5,904 nucleotides of DNA from an uncultured bacterium (lineage in GTDB: Bacteria; Pseudomonadota; Gammaproteobacteria; Burkholderiales; Burkholderiaceae_E). A program made the translations under genes and the position numbers. Below, piece after piece: positions 1-5,331 of this stretch. Where the stretch lies: positions 1 to 5,904 of the forward strand of contig CAIPGD010000114.1 in assembly GCA_903864485.1 (NCBI GenBank). The letters run 5' to 3'. Below the pieces are notes generated by a model. That model ran no database searches and was not told where the DNA came from. It saw nothing but the letters and a program-made list of their open reading frames with translations. The stretch's first letter is position 1; the number at the start of each line of letters is the position of its first letter.

Positions 1-448
1 CCGAGCCGACCAGGCCGTGGATGGAGGCCACGTTGATGATGCGGCCCCAGTTGGCCGCCCGCATGGCTGGCACCGCCAAGCGGGTGGTGTGGAAGGCGCT
101 GGAGAGGTTGATCGCGATGACCGCGTCCCAGCGCTCGGGCGGAAAGTCTTGCACCGGCGCCACATGCTGAATGCCGGCGTTATTGACCAGAATGTCAACA
201 CCACCAAACGTTTCGGCGGCGTGCTTCATCATCGCTTCGATCTGGTCGCCTTTGCTCATGTCGGCGCCGTCGTAGATCGCTTTGACGTGGTAGGTGTTTT
301 CCAGACGTACGCGGAGCGCTTCGATTTCGGCGGCATCGCCAAATCCATTCAGAACCAGGTTAACGCCTTCTTGTGCGAGGCCTTCTGCGATTCCGAGACC
401 AATTCCGCTCGTCGAGCCAGTGATGAGTGCTGTTTTGCCTTTAAGCAT
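1..448 (-). CDS. bdhA: D-3-hydroxybutyrate dehydrogenase, SDR family (partial, C-terminus beyond left edge)
   Basis: Predicted cytosolic NAD-dependent oxidoreductase interconverting D-3-hydroxybutyrate and acetoacetate (EC 1.1.1.30), in polyhydroxybutyrate or ketone-body use. The first 149 residues are visible, starting MLKGKTALITGSTSGIGLGI. They show the short-chain dehydrogenase cofactor motif TGSTSGIG (about residues 10-17), the NNAG motif (about 89-92), the active-site Asn114 and the catalytic Ser142 in NVAS. Gln94 and His144 fall at the substrate-carboxylate-binding positions known from Pseudomonas fragi 3-hydroxybutyrate dehydrogenase, which separates this from generic SDR reductases such as FabG or PhaB. 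The catalytic Tyr-x-x-x-Lys would lie just past the window edge. The start is preceded by a weak GGGA Shine-Dalgarno seven bases upstream. It lies 78 bases downstream of cysB in the same direction, so it could be read through from cysB, but its function is unrelated to sulfur assimilation. Family assignment is firm; exact substrate is strong inference from the residue matches. Confidence 0.9.
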   Translation of the reverse strand, partial: MLKGKTALITGSTSGIGLGIAEGLAQEGVNLVLNGFGDAAEIEALRVRLENTYHVKAIYDGADMSKGDQIEAMMKHAAETFGGVDILVNNAGIQHVAPVQDFPPERWDAVIAINLSSAFHTTRLAVPAMRAANWGRIINVASIHGLVGS

Positions 449-465
449 TTTGAATTCCCAGGGGT

Positions 466-478
466 TTTGTTAAACAAA
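466..478. repeat. 13-bp AT-rich inverted repeat in the bdhA leader
   Basis: TTTGTT and AACAAA flank a single central A, a perfect 6-bp dyad whose near edge is 17 bases upstream of the bdhA start. Its position suits an operator for a regulator of 3-hydroxybutyrate metabolism, but only the symmetry is seen and no regulator is identified. The rest of the 78-base cysB-bdhA gap shows no convincing promoter or U-tract terminator. Confidence 0.3.
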
Positions 479-521
479 TAAGACAGGAGATTGGGCGCTG
501 AAATTCCCGTTGCGAACATTA

Positions 522-535
522 CACGCTCAAGCGTG
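522..535. repeat. Small stem-loop across the cysB stop codon
   Basis: CACGC and GCGTG form a 5-bp stem around a TCAA loop that contains part of the cysB stop codon. No run of T follows on the minus strand, so it is not a convincing intrinsic terminator; readthrough toward bdhA remains possible. Confidence 0.3.
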
Positions 536-1444
536 ATTGAGGGGCTTTCCGGTGAGTAATTCAACGAAGCGGGTCACGAATCGCCGCGGGGTTCGGTCGG
601 CCGGCAAGGCAACAAAACTGGTTTTGGTCCCAAACAGGTGACGGCAGTCCAATGCAATTAAAGGTTGGTCGGCAATCGGATCAAATGCGACCGAAGCAAT
701 AAGTCCGACGCCCAGTCCCAGGCGTACATAGGTTTTAATGACATCGGCGTCCAGGGCGCTGATCGCCATTTCAGGTGACAACCCTGCGTCTGCAAAGACA
801 AGGTCAATCGTGTTGCGTCCGGCAAAGGCTGCGTCGTAGGTCAGAAGCGGAAATTGGGCCAGATTCGCGACGCTGATCGTGCCTCCGGATTGGTTGAAGA
901 ATTCCGTGGCGAGTGGGTGCTCCGGGGGCATCACCGCGACGTGCGACCACTCCAGGAAGGGGGTCGCCCGCAGTTGTTCAACCCGGCTGACCGCCTCGGT
1001 CGCAATGGCAAGGTCGGCCTTGCCCTCGAGGACCGACCGAACCACTTGTTCCGGGTCGCCTTGGCGGAGTGTGACCGTGACGCGGGGGTGATCTTGTCTG
1101 AACTGTGCCACCACGGCGGGTAGGGTGTAGCGGGCCTGAGTGTGGGTGGTCGCGATGGTCAGTGTGCCGGCCGCGCTGTCGGTCCATTCACGACCGACGC
1201 GACGAAGGGCTTCGATATCGTCGAGCACACGTTCGGCGATCGCGAGCGCTGCACGACCCGGTTCGGTCAGGCTCGTCAGTCGACGGCCTCGACGCTCGAA
1301 GATCTGGCAGCCCAATTCTTCTTCGAGTTCCAGGATCTGTCGGCTGACACCGGGTTGAGAGGTGTGCAGTGCCACAGCCGCCGCCGTGAGGTTGAGATCT
1401 CGGCGGGCGATTTCGCGGAGATAGCGCAGGCGCTGGAGATTCAT
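527..1444 (-). CDS. cysB: LysR-type transcriptional regulator CysB, activator of cysteine/sulfate assimilation genes
   Basis: A 305-residue LysR-family regulator that is expected to activate sulfate-assimilation promoters when bound to an inducer such as N-acetylserine, and to respond to sulfur sufficiency. The winged helix-turn-helix occupies roughly residues 1-60, with the conserved stretch TSQPGVSRQ at 28-36. The effector domain carries the CysB signature TTHTQARYTLP from residue 99. Thr100, Thr102, Gln103, Thr149 and Thr202 sit at the same numbers as the sulfate-binding residues in the Klebsiella CysB structure, and Trp166 is also retained. The motif ALDADVIKTYV (230-240) is likewise typical. 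The start MNLQRLRYL matches the usual CysB N-terminus and has GAGGA a few bases upstream. It is divergent from the cys operon it probably controls. It is about 20 residues shorter than enterobacterial CysB (324) and lacks the terminal helix. CysB is preferred over the paralogue Cbl because of the adjacent sulfate-reduction operon. Confidence 0.93.
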   Translation of the reverse strand: MNLQRLRYLREIARRDLNLTAAAVALHTSQPGVSRQILELEEELGCQIFERRGRRLTSLTEPGRAALAIAERVLDDIEALRRVGREWTDSAAGTLTIATTHTQARYTLPAVVAQFRQDHPRVTVTLRQGDPEQVVRSVLEGKADLAIATEAVSRVEQLRATPFLEWSHVAVMPPEHPLATEFFNQSGGTISVANLAQFPLLTYDAAFAGRNTIDLVFADAGLSPEMAISALDADVIKTYVRLGLGVGLIASVAFDPIADQPLIALDCRHLFGTKTSFVALPADRTPRRFVTRFVELLTGKPLNHA

Positions 1445-1581
1445 GGGTCCTCATGCTCTTAAGTGTCTTATGACCGATTCTAAATGCTTTTTGGTAATGA
1501 ATAGAGCAGATCGAATTGGTTTCCCCGCAACGCAAAACAACGGACACTGCTCGGCTGCGGAACTTCCAGCCAGCTCTCCCT
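1445..1581. promoter_or_regulatory. Divergent cysB / cysI control region
   Basis: This 137-bp gap separates two divergently transcribed genes and must hold both promoters and, by analogy with other cys operons, CysB binding sites. An imperfect inverted repeat is visible: TTATGACC at 1468-1475 and GGTAATGA at 1493-1500 match at 6 of 8 positions around a 17-base spacer. A -10-like TAGAAT on the minus strand (1477-1482) could serve cysB with a leader of about 25 bases, but its -35 is poor. No good sigma-70 pair is seen for cysI, which would fit an activator-dependent promoter. The region is notably AT-richer from 1458 to 1505 than the flanking genes. The binding-site assignment is inference. Confidence 0.5.
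1553..1571 (+). promoter_or_regulatory. Hairpin in the cysI leader just before the start codon
   Basis: GGCTG (1553-1557) pairs with CAGCC (1567-1571), enclosing the small palindrome GGAACTTCC whose last base overlaps the stem. The structure ends 10 bases before the cysI ATG, where a Shine-Dalgarno sequence would normally lie, and none is seen there. A role in translation control is possible but rests only on position. Confidence 0.3.
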
Positions 1582-3258
1582 ATGTACCAATACGACCAAT
1601 ACGATCAAAGCATCGTGGACGATCGCGTCGCGCGTTATCGTGACCAGACTCGGCGCTTCCTGGCCGGCGAACTGTCCGAGGATGAATTTCGGCCGTTGCG
1701 CTTACAGAACGGGCTCTATATCCAGCGTCATGCGCCCATGCTGCGCATCGCCATTCCTTACGGGACCCTCTCGGGGCGGCAACTCCGGGCGCTCGGTGAT
1801 ATCGCCGAGCGATGGGATGAAGGGTGGGGTCACTTCAGCACCCGACAAAACCTTCAGCTCAACGCCCCCCGGCTCGAAGACACCCCCGATATTTTGGCGG
1901 CGCTCGCCCAAGTCCAGATGCATGCGATCCAGACCAGTGGCAATTGCGTGCGTAACGTGACGAGCGATCATTTTGCTGGTGTGGCGCCCGACGAAATTCT
2001 TGATCCGCGTCCCTGGTGCGAAATTTTGCGCCAATGGAGTACTTTTCATCCCGAGTTTTCGGCCTTACCGCGGAAGTTCAAGATTGCGGTGACTGCGAGC
2101 GAGGCCGATCGTGCCGCGGTTCAGGTCCATGACATTGGTCTACGCGCAGTGTTGAGTCCTGCTGGCGAAGTCGGGTTTGAGGTCTGGGCCGGCGGCGGGC
2201 TCGGACGTACGCCAGTCATCGGAACCCGGATCCGAACCTGGTTACCTGCGCCAGAATTATTGCTTTATGTTGAATCGATCTTGCGGGTCTATAACGCCGA
2301 CGGTCGTCGTGATAATCCCTATAAGGCCCGCATCAAAATCCTGGTCCGGGAGATGGGGGCTGAAGCCTTCACACGTGCGGTTGAGGCGGAGTATGCGAGC
2401 CTCGCAGGCGGCCCTGGTCAACTGACAGAAGCCGAGATCCAGCGGGTCGTCCGTCAGTTTGCGCCGCCACCCTATTTGCTTGCAGATGAGCAGACCCTGG
2501 CCGCCGATGCTCAGGCCATGGGCGTGGCGGTCCAAGCCCTGCCAGGTTTTGAGCGTTGGATGACCCGTAATGTTCACCCGCATCGGCAGGCCGGCTATGC
2601 GGCAGTGACGGTCTCCCTCAAGCGTGCTGGCAAGCCGCCGGGCGATGCCACGTCGGCTGAAATGCGATTGGTGGCCGACCTCGCCGAACAACATGGGTTT
2701 GGCGAGATTCGCGTTACCCATCACCAGAATCTGGTGTTGCCCGATGTGCGCCGTTCCAGCCTGCCAAGCCTATTCGCGACGCTCAAGGCGGCCGGGCTGG
2801 CGACCCCCAATATTGGACTGTTGACCGACATGATCGCCTGCCCCGGTGGCGACTATTGCGCGCTGGCGAATGCGCGTTCGATTCCCGTCGCCGAGGCCAT
2901 TCGGGCCCGCTTCGAAGACCTGGATGACTTGTTCGATATCGGCGAGATGGAACTCAATATCTCGGGTTGTATCAATTCTTGTGGGCATCACCACATTGCC
3001 CAGATCGGCATTCTTGGGGTCGATAAGAATGGCGAGGAGTGGTATCAGGTGACACTCGGCGGGACGCAGGGTCCCGAGGCTGCGATTGGGAAGGTGATTG
3101 GCCCTTCGTTCTCGGCCGAAGAAGTACCTGATGCGGTGGAGAAAGTTGTCCGTACCTACCTGGCGCAACGGGTTTCTCGTGATGAGCGTTTTAACGAAAC
3201 GCTGGCCCGCATCGGGCAGGTTCCTTTTCGCGAGGCAGTTTATGCAGAAACACATTAA
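1582..3258 (+). CDS. cysI: Assimilatory sulfite reductase, siroheme/[4Fe-4S] hemoprotein subunit
   Basis: Reduces sulfite to sulfide with six electrons in the cytosol, the last reductive step before cysteine synthesis. The 558-residue protein has the two-fold nitrite/sulfite reductase layout. The N-terminal half carries Arg88 (FSTRQN), Arg124 (SGNCVRN), Lys165 and Lys167 (RKFKI), matching the four substrate-anion-binding residues of E. coli CysI. The C-terminal half has the cluster and siroheme ligands Cys420 and Cys426 (CPGGDYC, C-x5-C) and Cys463 and Cys467 (GCINSC, C-x3-C), with the usual spacing. Start ATG 1582 was chosen because MYQYDQYDQ aligns with the known N-terminus of pseudomonad-type CysI. 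The frame stays open upstream to 1501, with a TTG at 1516 giving 22 extra residues, but these look non-conserved. No clear Shine-Dalgarno precedes 1582. Nitrite reductase is the alternative by family, but the operon settles on sulfite. No CysJ partner is present. Confidence 0.96.
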   Translation: MYQYDQYDQSIVDDRVARYRDQTRRFLAGELSEDEFRPLRLQNGLYIQRHAPMLRIAIPYGTLSGRQLRALGDIAERWDEGWGHFSTRQNLQLNAPRLEDTPDILAALAQVQMHAIQTSGNCVRNVTSDHFAGVAPDEILDPRPWCEILRQWSTFHPEFSALPRKFKIAVTASEADRAAVQVHDIGLRAVLSPAGEVGFEVWAGGGLGRTPVIGTRIRTWLPAPELLLYVESILRVYNADGRRDNPYKARIKILVREMGAEAFTRAVEAEYASLAGGPGQLTEAEIQRVVRQFAPPPYLLADEQTLAADAQAMGVAVQALPGFERWMTRNVHPHRQAGYAAVTVSLKRAGKPPGDATSAEMRLVADLAEQHGFGEIRVTHHQNLVLPDVRRSSLPSLFATLKAAGLATPNIGLLTDMIACPGGDYCALANARSIPVAEAIRARFEDLDDLFDIGEMELNISGCINSCGHHHIAQIGILGVDKNGEEWYQVTLGGTQGPEAAIGKVIGPSFSAEEVPDAVEKVVRTYLAQRVSRDERFNETLARIGQVPFREAVYAETH

Positions 3259-4438
3259 CCACCAAGGTCAGGTGCTGGCGGTTGACCCCGCTCTGACCTG
3301 GGTGACCCTGGCGCAATGGCGAGAGCAGGCAGCCGTCCTGTCGGGTCAGCGTCTGGGCCTTGAGTTTCAGCCCGAGGAAAATCCAGACATCGTTGCCGCC
3401 GATCTGAATCAGTTCGACGCCTTGGCTGCCCGGTTCCCTAAATTTACCGATGGTCGTGGCCTGACGATCGCCCAGCGTCTGCGGGTTCGCTATGGTTGGA
3501 CTGGCCCCTTGTGGGCGGTCGGTGATGTCTTGCAGGATCAGATTTTTGCAATGTCGCGCGTGGGTTTTGATCACTTCGCGTTGCGGGAGGACCAGAACCT
3601 CGAAGCCACCGTTGCCGCATTGACCGATGGTCGGGTCCGCTATCAGGCGTCTTGGGACGAGACCTTGCCCCTCTGGCGCCGGGTCGAGCGACCAGCCCCA
3701 ACGCCTGAGACCACGCCTGATCTGGTTGATTTTGAGGCTAGCGCGATTGCGTGGTTAAGAAAAGCCATCGCCCACGGCCCCGCAGCGCTCGCGTCAAGTA
3801 TGGGCAAAGAAGACCAGGCGATGACCGCCCTGATTGCCCGCGAAAAGTTGCCGATCTCCATTTTTACGCTCGATACCGGGCGTTTACCGCCGCAGACGCT
3901 CGATCTGATTGCGCAAACCGAAGAACGATATCGTCTGAGAATTCGAGTGCTTTTTCCCGAGGCGGCCGCGGTTGAACAATGGGTGGCCATCAACGGCATC
4001 AATGGATTTCGTGAAAGTGTTTCTCAGCGCAAGCATTGTTGTGAAATTCGTAAGTTGGAGCCGCTGCGCCGGGCGCTGCAAGGGCAGTCCGTCTGGATTG
4101 CCGGGTTGCGTCGCGCCCATGGCGAAATGCGTGGCGACATCGAGCCGATCGCGCACGACGCGTTCACCGGCATCCCGAAGTGTGCGCCGCTGCATGATTG
4201 GTCGGATACCACACTGGATGCCTTTTTGGCGAAATACGATGTGCCGGTTAACGCGCTCCACGGGCAGGGTTACCCGAGTGTCGGCTGTGCGCCATGCACC
4301 CGGCCGATTGCCCCCGGCGAGGCGGTGCGGGCCGGACGCTGGTGGTGGGAACAAGGGGCTGCCCGGGAGTGCGGTCTCCATTCGACCGGAGCGCAGGAGT
4401 CGACCGGAGCGCAGGAGTCGACAGGAGCCCACGAATGA
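3242..4438 (+). CDS. cysH: DUF934 domain fused to APS reductase (CysH)
   Basis: A 398-residue fusion. Residues 1 to about 150 are a DUF934 domain, recognised by FPKFTDGRGLTIAQRLR (65-81), YGWTGPLWAVGDVLQDQ (84-100) and RVGFDHFALRE; in pseudomonads this is a separate small gene after cysI with no assigned activity. A Pro-rich linker (about 150-163) leads to a CysH domain (about 165-380) that should reduce APS to sulfite with thioredoxin. It shows SSMGKED (185-191), TLDTGRL (209-215), the [4Fe-4S] ligands Cys266-Cys267 and Cys349-x2-Cys352, and catalytic Cys377 in ECGLH. The CC...CxxC set marks an APS (EC 1.8.4.10) rather than a PAPS reductase. An 18-residue repeated tail STGAQESTGAQESTGAHE follows the catalytic motif, which is normally near the C-terminus. 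Start ATG 3242 lies inside the end of cysI with GAGG six bases upstream; the end overlaps cysD by ATGA. No frameshift is needed for the fusion. Confidence 0.93.
   Translation: MQKHINHQGQVLAVDPALTWVTLAQWREQAAVLSGQRLGLEFQPEENPDIVAADLNQFDALAARFPKFTDGRGLTIAQRLRVRYGWTGPLWAVGDVLQDQIFAMSRVGFDHFALREDQNLEATVAALTDGRVRYQASWDETLPLWRRVERPAPTPETTPDLVDFEASAIAWLRKAIAHGPAALASSMGKEDQAMTALIAREKLPISIFTLDTGRLPPQTLDLIAQTEERYRLRIRVLFPEAAAVEQWVAINGINGFRESVSQRKHCCEIRKLEPLRRALQGQSVWIAGLRRAHGEMRGDIEPIAHDAFTGIPKCAPLHDWSDTTLDAFLAKYDVPVNALHGQGYPSVGCAPCTRPIAPGEAVRAGRWWWEQGAARECGLHSTGAQESTGAQESTGAHE
4382..4435 (+). repeat. Three in-frame 18-bp tandem repeats at the cysH/cysD junction
   Basis: Two identical units, TCGACCGGAGCGCAGGAG at 4382-4399 and 4400-4417, are followed by a third at 4418-4435 that differs at four of 18 positions. 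In the cysH frame they encode STGAQE, STGAQE and STGAHE. Each unit is rich in Shine-Dalgarno-like GGAG/AGGAG. The last unit contains the actual cysD ribosome binding site, and its final A is the first base of the cysD ATG. Confidence 0.95.
4423..4427 (+). promoter_or_regulatory. Ribosome binding site of cysD
   Basis: AGGAG lies seven bases before the ATG at 4435 and inside the third 18-bp repeat. A C-to-A change relative to the other two units creates the perfect AGGAG here. It supports the ATG at 4435 over the in-frame ATG at 4294, which would add 47 residues read from cysH sequence. Confidence 0.8.
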
Positions 4439-5331
4439 CCAACGATCATCTGGATGATCTCGAGGCCGAGGGTATCCATATCCTGCGTGAGGCGGTGGCC
4501 GAGCGCAAGAACCCGGTCCTGTTGTTCTCAGGTGGCAAAGACTCGGCGGTGGTGTTGCGCCTGGCCGAAAAAGCCTTCAGGCCCGGTCGCTTTCCGTTCC
4601 CCCTGATGCATGTCGATACCGGGCATAACTTCGAAGAGGTGATCACCTTTCGGGACGCTCAAGTGGCTAAGCTTGGCGAACGCCTGATTGTTGCCAGTGT
4701 TGAAGAATCGATTCGCACCGGGCGGGTTCGCATGGCGGATCCCGACGGTTCTCGTAACGCGGCGCAGTCTGTCACCTTGCTCGATGCAATCAAGACCTAC
4801 GGGTTTGATTGCTGTTTTGGCGGTGCTCGTCGCGACGAAGAAAAGGCCCGTGCCAAGGAACGTGTGTTCTCGGTGCGCGATCGGTTTGGGCGCTGGGATC
4901 CTCGCAATCAGCGGCCCGAGCTCTGGAACCTCTGGAATGCGAGGGTGTCGGCGGGGGGGCACTTACGCGTATTCCCGATCAGTAACTGGACCGAACTCGA
5001 TGTCTGGCAATACATCGACCGCGAGCAAATCGCGCTACCGACGCTTTATCGGTCCCATCTGCGTGATGTCGTCCGCCGCGCTGGCCGAATCGTCGCCGTG
5101 ACGGATGTGACGCCGGCCGGACCCGGTGAGCTGGTTGAGCGGATTCCGGTTCGATTCCGCACGGTGGGGGACATCACCTGTACGTGTCCGGTCGAAAGCA
5201 CGGCTTCGACCGAGGCTGAAATTATCGCCGAGACCCTCCTGTCGAGTGTCACCGAGCGGGGCGCGACGCGGATGGACGACGCGACCGACGAGGCCTCGAT
5301 GGAAAAACGCAAACGCGAGGGGTACTTCTAA
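4435..5331 (+). CDS. cysD: Sulfate adenylyltransferase (ATP sulfurylase) small subunit CysD
   Basis: Catalytic subunit of the heterodimeric ATP sulfurylase (EC 2.7.7.4): it joins ATP and sulfate into APS and pyrophosphate, driven by GTP hydrolysis in CysN. The 298-residue length is close to E. coli CysD (302). It shows the N-type ATP pyrophosphatase P-loop SGGKDS (32-37), HVDTGHNFEEV (59-69), FGGARRDEEKARAKERVFS (128-146), the WDPRNQRPELWNLWN stretch (154-168), FPISNWTELDVWQYI (180-194) and the conserved C-terminal KRKREGYF. The start overlaps the stop of the upstream CysH fusion by ATGA, and a strong AGGAG precedes it, so translation is probably coupled. Its product feeds the APS reductase encoded immediately upstream. 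Nothing in the sequence looks broken. Confidence 0.97.
   Translation: MTNDHLDDLEAEGIHILREAVAERKNPVLLFSGGKDSAVVLRLAEKAFRPGRFPFPLMHVDTGHNFEEVITFRDAQVAKLGERLIVASVEESIRTGRVRMADPDGSRNAAQSVTLLDAIKTYGFDCCFGGARRDEEKARAKERVFSVRDRFGRWDPRNQRPELWNLWNARVSAGGHLRVFPISNWTELDVWQYIDREQIALPTLYRSHLRDVVRRAGRIVAVTDVTPAGPGELVERIPVRFRTVGDITCTCPVESTASTEAEIIAETLLSSVTERGATRMDDATDEASMEKRKREGYF

Noticed and set aside
17..481. 154-codon plus-strand open frame at the left edge
   Set aside because: It is antisense to bdhA, whose minus-strand reading gives clear SDR motifs and catalytic residues. The plus-strand translation resembles no family I know.
522..535. Rho-independent terminator after cysB
   Set aside because: The stem is only 5 bp and no T-run follows on the minus strand.
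2257..2724. Long minus-strand open frames within cysI (also 1702-2049 and 2770-3255)
   Set aside because: They are antisense to a strongly conserved cysI, have no recognisable domains, and are expected by chance in GC-rich coding DNA.
3098..3241. Longer N-terminus for the DUF934-CysH protein from 3098
   Set aside because: This stretch lies entirely within conserved cysI coding sequence in another frame. The ATG at 3242 has GAGG at the right distance.
4294..4434. Longer CysD starting at an in-frame ATG at 4294
   Set aside because: The extra 47 residues are an out-of-frame reading of conserved CysH sequence and the 18-bp repeats. The ATG at 4435 has a good AGGAG and gives the normal CysD length.
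4382..4435. CRISPR-like or mobile-element repeats
   Set aside because: The units are directly adjacent with no spacers, are multiples of three in frame, and lie inside coding sequence. This is a simple tandem expansion.
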